A DNA stretch of 64,000 bases from an uncultured Bacteroidales bacterium. GTDB lineage: Bacteria; Bacteroidota; Bacteroidia; Bacteroidales; UBA932. The stretch spans positions 1 to 64,000 of the forward strand of contig CALVDH010000002.1 in the NCBI GenBank assembly GCA_944326235.1, read 5' to 3'. The notes under the pieces are model-generated. The model searched no databases. It worked only from the letters and a program-made list of their open reading frames with translations, and was not told the DNA's origin. The position numbers and the translations under genes are program-made. Position 1 is the first letter of the stretch. Every line of letters starts with the position of its first letter. This document shows positions 44,369-53,844 of the stretch, piece after piece.

Positions 44369-45193
44369 ATGACAAGACCTACAGTAGCCCTCATCTACGA
44401 CTTCGACGGCACCCTCTCCCCTGCCAACATGCAGGAATTCGGACTGATACAGACCTTCGGCAAGGACCCTGCCCTCTTCTGGAGCAGGAGCAACCAGCTC
44501 TCGCAGGACAACGATGCCAGCGAGATACTCTGCTACATGAAGACCATGATCGACGAGGCCCGCGCCTCCGGAGTCCACCTGACCAGGGAGAGTTTCCGCC
44601 GTTTCGGCTCCATGGTGAAACTCTACCCCGGGGTCAGGGAATGGTTCGGGAAAATCAATGAGTACGGCCGCTCCAAAGGTCTCCAGATAGAGCACTACAT
44701 CAACTCCTCCGGCCTTACGGAGATGATCGAAGGCACGGAGATATACCCGGAGTTCAAGAATGTCTACGCCTGCTCCTTCCTCTACGAGGACGGAGAGGCG
44801 GTCTGGCCCGCAGTGGCCGTGGACTACACGGCCAAGACCCAGTTCCTGTTCAAGATCAACAAGGGAGTCATGAGTATCCGCGACCACACCCTTGTCAACA
44901 GATACCTGCCTGAGAAAGAGAGGCCTGTCCCCTTCTCCCGCATGATCTACTTCGGAGACGGAGCCACTGACATCCCCTGTATGAAACTCGTCAAGCAGTT
45001 CGGAGGCCACTCCATAGCCGTGTACAACCCGGACGGGCACGAGCGCGAGAAGTCAGAGCGCCTGCTCAGCGAACAGCGGGTGCACTTCGTATGCCCTGCG
45101 GACTATTCCGAAGGAAAGCGGATCTACCGGGTGGTAACCGCCATCATAGACAAGATAAAGGCTGATCTGGAAATAGAGGCCCTAAAGGGCTGA
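44369..45193 (+). CDS. HAD-family phosphatase
   Basis: A 274-residue haloacid-dehalogenase-like hydrolase. The nucleophile motif is YDFDGTLSPANM, motif II the serine in HYINSSGLTEMI, and motif III/IV FGDGATDIPCMKLVKQFGG. A large helical insert after motif I suggests a C1-type cap. The substrate is unknown. Upstream in-frame codons run back to 44201 through the opposite gene and are not credible, so the ATG at 44369 is used. It converges on the DUF4954 gene with a 12-base overlap. Confidence 0.82.
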   Translation: MTRPTVALIYDFDGTLSPANMQEFGLIQTFGKDPALFWSRSNQLSQDNDASEILCYMKTMIDEARASGVHLTRESFRRFGSMVKLYPGVREWFGKINEYGRSKGLQIEHYINSSGLTEMIEGTEIYPEFKNVYACSFLYEDGEAVWPAVAVDYTAKTQFLFKINKGVMSIRDHTLVNRYLPEKERPVPFSRMIYFGDGATDIPCMKLVKQFGGHSIAVYNPDGHEREKSERLLSEQRVHFVCPADYSEGKRIYRVVTAIIDKIKADLEIEALKG

Positions 45194-47164
45194 GACGACT
45201 TCCTCGGCTATCCGGGCTACCCTCTGTCTGGTCTCCCGTACGGCGGCCACCTGTGAATCAGAGTCAAATTCACCCCTGACATTCCGGAAATCCGCCAGGA
45301 TCTCCTCCCTGGCAGACCCGTCCAGGCCGAAGCCGGTCATCACCCCGTCGCCGAATTCCTTGGAGGCGTCCCTCTCTATATCGGCGAAAAGCGACTCGGA
45401 CGCAGCCCTCCACTGACGCAGCAGGTCTATCAGTTTCTTGCGGCTGATCTTCCTGGGGTCCACATTGAAGACAGTCTGAATGTGGGCATAGACCCATCTC
45501 CACTCGTAGAGCTGATAATTGGAGGCGATGGCCGAGAGCCTGGATTCCACCGCTTCCGGTGTGCTGAGCGAGCCGGAGGCTACCTCCTCTACGATCTGGT
45601 CTATCTCCGCTTTCGGCGCCAGCAGTCCGGCCACGTCCACCCAGCGTCCCTCACCTACGGGGGATACGGGAGAAAGGGCTGCCGCTATAGCCTCGTCGGA
45701 GGTCAGCCGGCGGCCGCGGAGTGTCAGCGCCACCTGCAGACCGATATAGTATTTGAGGGCATTCTCATAGCGTTCCACCCCTGAAGTAAGGGACGAACCG
45801 GCTATCGTGCAGCCTCCGTAATTAGAGGGAGTCCCGGAGAAACGCTCCTCGGAGAGCATGCGGACCAGCTGGTCCCTGCCTGCTAGCATTGCTCCTGCCG
45901 TATAGGGGGAAAATGCCTCGAAACGGATATTGTCTATGCGTCCGGAGGGGCTGCGGCGGTCCCTCGCGGGCCATTTGCGGATATCGCGGAACAGTCCTAT
46001 GCTGCGCAGGTTCACTCCTGGGACAAGATATGAGCTGCCCTCCGACTCCAGGATATAGGAGAAGGGCATGTCAGGAGTGTCGATCCTGCCGATATGATGA
46101 CCTAGAACCGTGGTGAAAGGGGCCACTCTTACGGGCAGCATCATGTAGGAGCCGGAGCCGCACTTGACACCGCGTCCGAATACGCCCTGGTGCACGGGAC
46201 CCAGTTTGTACAGGTGATTGCTGAAATTGGTGGCCGAGCCCGCGTTCATGAAAGAGAACATCGAGCCTATCAGCAGTGTGGACTTGTGATGGGAGACAGT
46301 AAAGGGACCTGCCAGTACCGATACGGCCTCTCCGTTCTCACAGTGGGAATTGGCGAAAAACAGACTGTCAGAGCAGGAGAATCCCTTGGCCAGGGTCACA
46401 CTCTGCCCCACAAAGCAGCGGGTCACTACCGCACCATCCTCCACCACCGAGCCGGACTGTATTATGAAATCCGTGCAGACCGTTCCGCTGCCGATGAGCA
46501 CCGGAGCCCCGGCACTGCTGACTACCGTCCCGTCGAAGAGACGGAGGCAGCCCTGCAGGACGGCGGCCTCTCCTATTCTCACGTTCCGGATGATGCCGAC
46601 ATTCTCTATTCTGGCCCCAGGGCCGATGAAGCCGCGCTCCGATGCCGCTGCCCTGGCTTGGAGATCCGCCATGGCCTGCAGCCTCTGCGTCAGTTCAGGA
46701 CGGTGCCTGTACATGGCCGCCAGATAGGCCGTCTGGGCGGAGAGTCCCTCGTAGATGGCCACCTCTCGCCCTCCGGTCTCCGGAAGCACATTGACCCGGG
46801 TGCCCACGCCGAAGGACGGGACGCCCTCCATGTATATTTTCCCCACATCGCAGATGTAGACGCGGGGACCTATGTCATAGTTGGCTATATAGCCGTGAAT
46901 GTGGGTGATGAGCGCGTCATCATCCACATTCACGTTGAAAAGGGTCGCATCGTAGATACCGCTGTGTATGGACAGGCCGCCTGGGAGGGCGATGCTGCCG
47001 GAGAATGCTCCGAGACGGACCACCCCGTAGAAATTGACCCTGACTATGCTTTCCGGAGTGAAGCGCTCCGACACATAGACATGCTGCCAGTCCTCGGCCC
47101 AGCATCCCTGGGTCCTGAGGACGGATATCTCTCCGGAGGTCAGCTGGCGGTAATCCGAAGTCAT
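45182..47164 (-). CDS. DUF4954 left-handed beta-helix protein
   Basis: A 660-residue protein of the Bacteroidetes/Spirochaetes DUF4954 family. Residues 170-380 show hexapeptide-like turns (GPGARIENVGIIRNVRIGEAAVLQG, VLIGSGTVCTDFIIQSGSVVEDGAVVTRCFVG) typical of sugar-nucleotide acyl- or nucleotidyltransferases. The C-terminal half is helical. A sugar-modifying role is likely but unproven. The start MTSDYRQLTSGEIS is preferred to a start 24 codons earlier inside the neighbouring gene. It begins just one base after the end of the SLBB exporter gene. Confidence 0.82.
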   Translation of the reverse strand: MTSDYRQLTSGEISVLRTQGCWAEDWQHVYVSERFTPESIVRVNFYGVVRLGAFSGSIALPGGLSIHSGIYDATLFNVNVDDDALITHIHGYIANYDIGPRVYICDVGKIYMEGVPSFGVGTRVNVLPETGGREVAIYEGLSAQTAYLAAMYRHRPELTQRLQAMADLQARAAASERGFIGPGARIENVGIIRNVRIGEAAVLQGCLRLFDGTVVSSAGAPVLIGSGTVCTDFIIQSGSVVEDGAVVTRCFVGQSVTLAKGFSCSDSLFFANSHCENGEAVSVLAGPFTVSHHKSTLLIGSMFSFMNAGSATNFSNHLYKLGPVHQGVFGRGVKCGSGSYMMLPVRVAPFTTVLGHHIGRIDTPDMPFSYILESEGSSYLVPGVNLRSIGLFRDIRKWPARDRRSPSGRIDNIRFEAFSPYTAGAMLAGRDQLVRMLSEERFSGTPSNYGGCTIAGSSLTSGVERYENALKYYIGLQVALTLRGRRLTSDEAIAAALSPVSPVGEGRWVDVAGLLAPKAEIDQIVEEVASGSLSTPEAVESRLSAIASNYQLYEWRWVYAHIQTVFNVDPRKISRKKLIDLLRQWRAASESLFADIERDASKEFGDGVMTGFGLDGSAREEILADFRNVRGEFDSDSQVAAVRETRQRVARIAEEVVSAL

Positions 47165-47165
47165 A

Positions 47166-49508
47166 CTACTTGAGCAGATTGACCATGCTGATGACCATAG
47201 TGGCGATGGATGTCGTAGAGGATGCGATGGAGACAATCTCCGTAGCCGAGATCCTCTGACGCTGCGACAGGTCCTTCTGAGGCACGATTATCTCGCATCC
47301 GGGCATGGGCTTGAAGTTCTTGTTGCCGCGGGTAGATGCCGTGCCGTTCATGAAGACGATGTACTTGCCGCCCTTGATGGCTCCCTTGACATAGCCTCCG
47401 GCCATCTTTATGTACTGGTTCACGGAGATGGAAGGGTCGTACACCACGGTGTTGGGATACAGGACGGCACCCGAGATCTTGACGGTATTGTTCAGCTTGG
47501 GAATATTGACTATGTCCCCGTCCTGGAGCACGATGTCGTTGTACGAGCCGGGCTTGTCCAGGGCAGCGACCATGTTGATACCTATCTTATACCGGTCATC
47601 TCTGTCAGGTATCTCTATCATCGAGGAATCCACGCCTTCCTCCCTCATGGCGAGTCTTGCGGCCTGCACGGCCCTGTCGTATTCCTCGTCGGAGAGGAGT
47701 CTCTCGACTGTGGCGCCTTCGAGATAAGCGTCAGGTGTGCATCCGCCTGTACGTGCTATGACTTCGCTGAGATGGACTACGTTGCTCTCTATCACATAGT
47801 AACCGGGGAAGACAACCTCGCCGTTGACGGTTATGCCCTGCTGTGGCTTGTAACTGGGAGACGGCCTTACGGATATTATATCGAATGCCTTGAGCTCAAA
47901 ATCGAGAGCCGCGGGGTCGTCCACTATATTGAAGTTATAGACAACCGAGATGGTATCGCTGCGCTGGCTGTTGTCGAGAATGTTTCTCCTGGCGATGTCG
48001 ATATTGGTCTTTGAGGCACCTACGGCAAATCCTCCGGAGAGCAGTATAGCGTCTCCAAGTGTCATTCCTGGACGGAAAGGCAGGACGGAAGGATTGTTCA
48101 GATGACCTCTGGTCTCAATCTCCGTGCGCACCATCATGTCCGCAGTCGAGAAGATACGGACGGTATCCTCTGTGCAGAGGGGTATGTCCTGAGCACCGGC
48201 CATTACCTTCTCTACGTTGAAGTACAGCGATATGGTATCGCGCTTCTCGTCGAGACGGATAATGTTGCCCCTGTCCATGAAGGCCTCTTCCCTCAGTCCT
48301 CCTGCGAACTCAATGAGCTGTCTGAGGCTGGAGACACTGTCAGTTATCGCGTACGAGCCGGGATGCCATACGGCGCCGCGGATGGTCACTATGTTCCTGT
48401 TGCGGTTGATGTTGGGCATTACGTTCACGATGTCTCCGTCCTTGAGCTCAAATGTCCCGAAATCCTGCGCCATGACATTGAAAGTCTCCGTTCTCTCGCC
48501 GTTGACCCTGGTCACGCGTACCAGCCGGTCATTCGCATTGTCGGAGAATCCGGCCGCATATTTGAGGACATCGGCCACTGTCTCCCCGCTCTTCATGTCA
48601 TAGATCATCGGACGTTTCACGTGACCGCTGACAGTAACATGTACGGTATAAGGCGCAATCATGATAAGGTCATTGTCCTCCAGGCGGATGTTCTTGGAAA
48701 AATCTCCGTTGACGATGAAATCATAGACATCGAGAGTCTCCGCCAGCCTGTTGTTCCTGTAAACGCGGATATCACGGACAGATCCCAGTTCTGTAGGTCC
48801 TCCTGCCAGATAGATGGCGGAGAATACAGTAGAAAGCGAAGGAAGGGTATATGTCCCGGGACGCACTGCGTCACCCACCACATTTACCGTGAAAGAGCGG
48901 ATCCTGCCGATGGTAAGGCGGAGGAAGGTGTTGGGCTGGTCTCCGGAGAGTCCGGAATATATCGTGGAGAATTTTTCCCTTACCCTGTTCTCGGCATTCT
49001 CGACCGTATTCCCGGCAATGTATACCGGGCCGACATTGGGTATGGTGATGCTTCCCTCCGGGCTGATGGTAAAGGTATAATTATTATAGGTGGCACCCCA
49101 GAGGTCGATGACTATCTCGTCCCCGGCAGCCAGCCTGTAGTTGGCCGGTGTGGGTATGTTGTAACTGGGAACAAAGTTGAGACTGGGAGACTGGAATATG
49201 TTGTGTCCGTAGATTTGCGGTGCTTCTGTCTGCGCGGCGGTCCGTTCTTCTATTGCAGGGGTTCCGGCTTCAACCGTGACCACTTCCTCGTTCCTGTTGA
49301 CTGCGGGGGGGACGGCCGCAGTTCCGGTTGCGGAGCCTGAGCCGGAAGTATTCCCCTTGACCATTGCCTCGATCTCACTCTCGCTGTAGCCGTATGACCG
49401 GGCCATGGACTTGGCCATCTCTATCTCGGCCAGTGACTGGGCACGCACCGTAAGTACGGGCAGCAGTGCCAGGGCGGCGACAGCAATAACTTTGTAAATA
49501 TTTCTCAT
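47166..49508 (-). CDS. Polysaccharide export protein with multiple SLBB domains (Wza-like)
   Basis: A 780-residue exported protein (signal peptide ends TVRAQS). The poly-export (PES) domain is at about 120-210 (YNIPTPANYRLAAGDEIVIDLWGATYNNYTFTISPEGSITIPNVGPVYIAG). It is followed by at least five SLBB beta-grasp repeats (for example VNVVGDAVRPGTYTLPSLSTVFSAIYLAGG and ITVNGEVVFPGYYVIESNVVHLSEVIARTGG). A C-terminal hydrophobic tail (IVSIASSTTSIATMVISMVNLLK) could cross the outer membrane. It would form the periplasm/outer-membrane conduit for capsule or exopolysaccharide. No glycosyltransferases lie beside it. Confidence 0.9.
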   Translation of the reverse strand: MRNIYKVIAVAALALLPVLTVRAQSLAEIEMAKSMARSYGYSESEIEAMVKGNTSGSGSATGTAAVPPAVNRNEEVVTVEAGTPAIEERTAAQTEAPQIYGHNIFQSPSLNFVPSYNIPTPANYRLAAGDEIVIDLWGATYNNYTFTISPEGSITIPNVGPVYIAGNTVENAENRVREKFSTIYSGLSGDQPNTFLRLTIGRIRSFTVNVVGDAVRPGTYTLPSLSTVFSAIYLAGGPTELGSVRDIRVYRNNRLAETLDVYDFIVNGDFSKNIRLEDNDLIMIAPYTVHVTVSGHVKRPMIYDMKSGETVADVLKYAAGFSDNANDRLVRVTRVNGERTETFNVMAQDFGTFELKDGDIVNVMPNINRNRNIVTIRGAVWHPGSYAITDSVSSLRQLIEFAGGLREEAFMDRGNIIRLDEKRDTISLYFNVEKVMAGAQDIPLCTEDTVRIFSTADMMVRTEIETRGHLNNPSVLPFRPGMTLGDAILLSGGFAVGASKTNIDIARRNILDNSQRSDTISVVYNFNIVDDPAALDFELKAFDIISVRPSPSYKPQQGITVNGEVVFPGYYVIESNVVHLSEVIARTGGCTPDAYLEGATVERLLSDEEYDRAVQAARLAMREEGVDSSMIEIPDRDDRYKIGINMVAALDKPGSYNDIVLQDGDIVNIPKLNNTVKISGAVLYPNTVVYDPSISVNQYIKMAGGYVKGAIKGGKYIVFMNGTASTRGNKNFKPMPGCEIIVPQKDLSQRQRISATEIVSIASSTTSIATMVISMVNLLK

Positions 49509-49546
49509 ACTTAAATTTAAATATAATTTCGCAAATTAAATTCCCA

Positions 49547-49554
49547 CAAAAATA
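49547..49554 (-). promoter_or_regulatory. -7 element TATTTTTG of the SLBB exporter gene
   Basis: A perfect TAnnTTTG on the minus strand, 38 bases before the ATG at 49508. Confidence 0.55.
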
Positions 49555-49605
49555 GGCATCTTTTAAGATTCTGCAAAAAAATATCTCCGCATCTGCTTTT
49601 TACAC

Positions 49606-49613
49606 TATATTTG
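49606..49613 (+). promoter_or_regulatory. -7 element TATATTTG of vanZ-like gene
   Basis: A perfect TAnnTTTG ending four bases before the ATG at 49618. Transcription should begin at about the start codon, implying a leaderless mRNA. Confidence 0.6.
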
Positions 49614-49617
49614 CGCT

Positions 49618-50058
49618 ATGCAAAAAGGAGTTAGACTGGTTATTAAGATATTGTATCTCATCTATATAGCGATGGTGCTGTTCTTCTGTTTCTATAAGTT
49701 CGGCTCCACCGGCATAGACCTGGGACAGTATTTTCTGGGCATCAGGCTTGACCGCTATGCCCACTTCACTATGTTTTTCCCCTACCCTTTCATAGCCTGG
49801 CTCACATGCAGGTACGCCACCCGTTTCAGGTTCCTGCAGCGCCATGCCGTAATACTGACTCTGCTCACCGGCCTTCTATTCGCCTGTATGACAGAATTGT
49901 TCCAGGACTGGTTCTTCGCTTCACGTCAAGGGGACATACTGGACTTTGCGGCAGATTCGGTATCCATACTGACGGGCACCCTTATAGTCGCCGCCGCCGG
50001 TGAAAAGATTGTAAAGCACCTGGAGGCGCTGTTTATTCCTAAAGAAGAAAGAATATGA
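49618..50058 (+). CDS. VanZ-like membrane protein
   Basis: A 146-residue integral membrane protein with four predicted helices (about 6-26, 48-66, 76-92, 108-130). The DRYAHFTMFFPYPFIAW stretch and the late QDWFFASRQGDILDFAADSVSILTG (acidic residue in helix three-four) are VanZ-family hallmarks. The function in Bacteroidetes is unknown; VanZ confers low-level teicoplanin resistance in enterococci. Its stop overlaps the next start (ATGA). The mRNA is probably leaderless. Confidence 0.82.
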   Translation: MQKGVRLVIKILYLIYIAMVLFFCFYKFGSTGIDLGQYFLGIRLDRYAHFTMFFPYPFIAWLTCRYATRFRFLQRHAVILTLLTGLLFACMTELFQDWFFASRQGDILDFAADSVSILTGTLIVAAAGEKIVKHLEALFIPKEERI

Positions 50059-50702
50059 GAAAGTACAAATATCCTTTGATTGTCCCCCTTCTGATATTTT
50101 CCCTGATCCTGACCTCAGTCCGGGCATACGCCGACGACAGGGACAGCATCCGCCAGGCCAGGACGGAAAGACTGTTCGGAGGCGCACCGGTCAGGACTGC
50201 GGCAAAACTCAACGCTGCCGTAGTTCTGGGAGTTGTCAACCCGGCCGTGGAATTCCGCGTTCACAGGAACATCACCGTCGGACTGGAAGGAATAGGTGTC
50301 TTCTATCCCAAGGGATTCGGCAAACTCATCGACGGTCCTGTCGTCATGGCGATGACCTTCGCCGAGAGCCGCTACTATCCCGTTGAGTCATTCCGGGGTT
50401 TCTTCGTCGGTCCCAATGTCGGATTCTCATCATACACCCTGAGCAAAGGCATACATCCGATGTACTGGGGAAGTTATTCCAACGAGTATCAGGTAGGCTG
50501 CAACTTTATGGTAGGTCTTACTCTCGGATACGCATTCACACTGACCAGGCACTGGGGTATAGAACTCTCTGTCGGAGGAGGCTTTCAGACCAGTGTCTAT
50601 GAGGGACATTATATGTCGGACGGTTCCATGTATATAGGCTGGAACGGTTCTTCTGAGTGGATTCCATATAAGGCGGCAGTAAACATCGTCTACAAATGGT
50701 AA
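50055..50702 (+). CDS. Exported DUF3575-like outer-membrane beta-barrel protein
   Basis: A 215-residue protein with a signal peptide (ends VRAYAD) and an 8-strand-like body: AAKLNAAVVLGVVNPAVEFRVHRNITVGLEGIGVFYP, FFVGPNVGFSSYTL, FMVGLTLGYAFTLTRHWGIELSVGGGFQ and a C-terminal YKAAVNIVYKW, aromatic-ended as in outer-membrane barrels. It resembles DUF3575 proteins such as the one at 56.2 kb. It is coupled to vanZ and overlaps the amidase gene by seven bases. The function is unknown. Confidence 0.7.
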   Translation: MRKYKYPLIVPLLIFSLILTSVRAYADDRDSIRQARTERLFGGAPVRTAAKLNAAVVLGVVNPAVEFRVHRNITVGLEGIGVFYPKGFGKLIDGPVVMAMTFAESRYYPVESFRGFFVGPNVGFSSYTLSKGIHPMYWGSYSNEYQVGCNFMVGLTLGYAFTLTRHWGIELSVGGGFQTSVYEGHYMSDGSMYIGWNGSSEWIPYKAAVNIVYKW

Positions 50703-53700
50703 GAATACATCCGGCCGCCATCGTTATGCTATCGGCCCTGCTGGCCGTCTCAATGTCTTTCTCTGCGGCGGCCCAGACCCTGCAGCCAGCGGCGGACTCC
50801 ATCAACAGCCGGCTTTCCTCCAGGGCTTCCACATTGTCCCGGATAAGCATCGATACGTTCTACGTGTTGAAAAAGCCGAAAACAGTGAAGGTCATCCTGA
50901 GCGATGACATCAAGGATTATCCCTTGAGAGACAGTGACCTGGAGTATTTCTCCCGGATTGTCGGCGAATATCTGCCTTCCGGCGTCCAGGAGTACGGGAT
51001 ACAGTTCTACGTAAAGGACCGTCCGCTGTCAGCTTACAGCAGCGGCTACTATTCTGGGCGGAAATACACCACCGGAGCCCGCTCCGGACAAGACGGAAAG
51101 CGGACTCCCTGGATCAGCCGCATATCCCTTCCCTCTCCTGGGGAAGGTCTCTACGGAAGGAACATCGCCCTGTGGCCGGGCCACGGATACTACTATTCCC
51201 ACACGGAGGACAGATGGAAGTGGCAGCGTGCTCCATTTTTCTCAACGATCGAGGACCTGCTGCCCCAGAGCTACGTCATATCCTTCCTTGCTCCCATGCT
51301 TGAAAATGCCGGAGCGACCGTGCTCCTGCCCAGGGAAAGGGACCTGCAGAAGAATGAGATCATTGTAGACAACACCTCACCTTATTATACCGAAAGGAAC
51401 GGAGACAGCCGGAACGGTTGGCAGGATGCACCGGGACCCGGTTTTGCCCATACGGAAGACATCTATGACTCAGGAGTGAATCCTTTCGCACAGGGAACGG
51501 CCCGGATGGTCGGATGCAGTTTCAGAAATCCGTCCTCGGCCACATACATTCCATATTTTCCTGAGACCGGAGACTATGCCGTCTATGTCTCGTATCAGAC
51601 TGTAAGACAAAGTACCAATGCCGTATATACTGTCCGCTACAGCGGAGGCGAGGCCAGTTTCTCCGTAGACCAGAGGATGGGCGGAGGAATGTGGGTATAT
51701 CTGGGAACATTCCGCTTTTCCAAGGGTGAGACAGGACAGGGGGTAATAGTCAGGAACAATGCGGAAGAGAGCGGCGGCAAGGGGGTAATCACGACCGATG
51801 CGGTCAAGTTCGGCGGAGGCATGGGAAATATCCGGCGCGGTACAGGAACCAGCGGGGTACCCCGGTATGCCGAGGCTGCCCGCTACTGGATGCAGTGGAG
51901 CGGTTTCCCCGAGGAGGTATACAGTCTCAACGACGGCAATGACGATTACCGCGATGACTATATGTCCCGCGGTGAATGGGTCAATGACCTCTGCTCCAGG
52001 CTGGACATACCGGTAGATATGGCTCTGGCACTGCATACTGACGCCGGTTCGGTGCTCAGCGACTCCACCATCGGAACCCTCGCAATATACAAGGAGGAGT
52101 CCGAAGGAAAGATTCATTATTCCGACGGCCGTCCCAGGATTACCGCCAGAGAACTGGCTGACATAGTCCAGACCTCTGTCGTAGAGGACATCCGGGCATT
52201 TTACAGGACTGACTGGACACGGCGGGCTCTCTGGGACCGCTCATATATGGAGGCAAGGGTCCCCGATGTCCCTACGGTGCTTATAGAACTGCTTTCCCAT
52301 CAGAACTATCCAGACATGCAGTGTGCCCTTGACCCGCAGTTCAAGTTTATTGTCTCGCGTGCTATATATAAAGGTATACTCCGCTATCTGTCCTATGTCG
52401 AAGACAAGCCGTACAGCGTACAGCCTCTGCCGGTACAGGACTTCGATGTCAGAATTGACAACAGACGCAAGGACGGAGCCTCGGTAAGACTGAGCTGGGC
52501 TCCCCATCAGGATCCGGGCGAACCCACTGCAGCACCCTCATCCTATATTGTCTACAGAAGAATTGCCGATACGGCTGCGGCTGCGGCCGGCAACATTCCC
52601 GGATTTGACGGAGGCACTCCGGTCACGGGAACGGAATACACCGACAACATACAGCCGGGACGCATCTACAGTTACAGGATAGTGGCCGTAAACGGAGGAG
52701 GACTGTCGTTCCCTTCTGAGATTCTGTCCGCGGGATATATTCCCGAATCGGAAGAAGTACTCGTCGTCAATGGTTTCTCATCTGTCTCCGCTCCTGCCCC
52801 CTTCCCTGTCTGTGACTCGGTGACTGCCGGATTCGATTTCCGGGCCGACCATGGGGTTCCCTATCTTCAGGACTGCTCCTATATCGGCGAGCAGTTCGAG
52901 TACCTGAGGCAGAAAGAATGGATTCACGACGACCGTCCCGGTTTCGGCGCCTCCTACATGGATTACGGACCGGCACCGGTAGCCGGAAACAGTATGGACT
53001 ACCCCCGCATACACGGCCTGGCCCTGATGCGTGCGGGCCTGAGTTTCTCATCTACGTCCATGAGCAGTTTCCTGAACGGAGACTATGAGCCGGAAAAATA
53101 TCCGGCTGTGGACATCATTTTGGGTAAGGAAAGTTCGGACGTTCTGAACGGCCGGCTGTACTCACGCCTGGCAGACTACAGTCGGAACGGAGGCAATCTC
53201 CTTATATCAGGCGCCAATATCGGGAAGCTCTCGGCCTATGACAGTGACCGAAGTTATGCCGGTACCGAGATGCTGAGGGAAGCCCTCTCATCCGTGAAAG
53301 CAGCCGCCTTCATGATGGAGGTTCTCCGCGACTCATTGGAACGGACTGCGGACTCTACCCTGCTTTCCAGAATTGATGCCGCTGCCGTACAGCTGATGGA
53401 GATAGCCGGGAATACTGCGCTTGACCTGAATGAGGACATCATAGCCCTGCACAGGGAAAGCGATCCGGATTTTATTGCCAACCGCCTGGCCTCGGATATA
53501 TTCAATTACGGCTGGAGCAACGGTTCCGCCTCCACCTCCGGCCTTGTGCGGACTGTCCCCGGCCCTTCAGGGATGTTCGCTGACAGCACATACACGGTAA
53601 GCTTCAGAACCAGACCCAATCCCGACATCTACTGCGTTGAGTCGCCTGATGCCATCCTGCCTTCCGACGACATGTCGTTCACTTTCATGCGCTACTGCGG

Positions 53701-53839
53701 CTCCAACACCTCGGCGGCAGTGGCCTATGACGGAGATTACCGTGCCGTCTCCCTGGGCTTCCCCATAGAAGCACTAACCTCGCAACAGCAGGTCGATGAC
53801 CTGATGCGCGAGGTTATAAGATTTCTGCTGCGGGACTGA
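50696..53839 (+). CDS. Golvesin-domain N-acetylmuramoyl-L-alanine amidase-like protein
   Basis: A 1047-residue exported protein (signal peptide ends SAAAQ). An amidase_3-type catalytic domain is split: H163 (LWPGHGYYYSH) and E186 (FFSTIEDLLP) lie before, and H447 (LALHTDAGS) and E531 (VLIELLSHQ) after, a golvesin C-terminal-like domain at about 225-375. A fibronectin type III domain follows (about 590-690), and the last 350 residues have no fold I can name. Database entries of this type are often labelled 'xanthan lyase', but the zinc-site residues argue for a peptidoglycan amidase. It is the third gene of the vanZ operon. Confidence 0.8.
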   Translation: MVRIHPAAIVMLSALLAVSMSFSAAAQTLQPAADSINSRLSSRASTLSRISIDTFYVLKKPKTVKVILSDDIKDYPLRDSDLEYFSRIVGEYLPSGVQEYGIQFYVKDRPLSAYSSGYYSGRKYTTGARSGQDGKRTPWISRISLPSPGEGLYGRNIALWPGHGYYYSHTEDRWKWQRAPFFSTIEDLLPQSYVISFLAPMLENAGATVLLPRERDLQKNEIIVDNTSPYYTERNGDSRNGWQDAPGPGFAHTEDIYDSGVNPFAQGTARMVGCSFRNPSSATYIPYFPETGDYAVYVSYQTVRQSTNAVYTVRYSGGEASFSVDQRMGGGMWVYLGTFRFSKGETGQGVIVRNNAEESGGKGVITTDAVKFGGGMGNIRRGTGTSGVPRYAEAARYWMQWSGFPEEVYSLNDGNDDYRDDYMSRGEWVNDLCSRLDIPVDMALALHTDAGSVLSDSTIGTLAIYKEESEGKIHYSDGRPRITARELADIVQTSVVEDIRAFYRTDWTRRALWDRSYMEARVPDVPTVLIELLSHQNYPDMQCALDPQFKFIVSRAIYKGILRYLSYVEDKPYSVQPLPVQDFDVRIDNRRKDGASVRLSWAPHQDPGEPTAAPSSYIVYRRIADTAAAAAGNIPGFDGGTPVTGTEYTDNIQPGRIYSYRIVAVNGGGLSFPSEILSAGYIPESEEVLVVNGFSSVSAPAPFPVCDSVTAGFDFRADHGVPYLQDCSYIGEQFEYLRQKEWIHDDRPGFGASYMDYGPAPVAGNSMDYPRIHGLALMRAGLSFSSTSMSSFLNGDYEPEKYPAVDIILGKESSDVLNGRLYSRLADYSRNGGNLLISGANIGKLSAYDSDRSYAGTEMLREALSSVKAAAFMMEVLRDSLERTADSTLLSRIDAAAVQLMEIAGNTALDLNEDIIALHRESDPDFIANRLASDIFNYGWSNGSASTSGLVRTVPGPSGMFADSTYTVSFRTRPNPDIYCVESPDAILPSDDMSFTFMRYCGSNTSAAVAYDGDYRAVSLGFPIEALTSQQQVDDLMREVIRFLLRD

Positions 53840-53844
53840 TCCGG

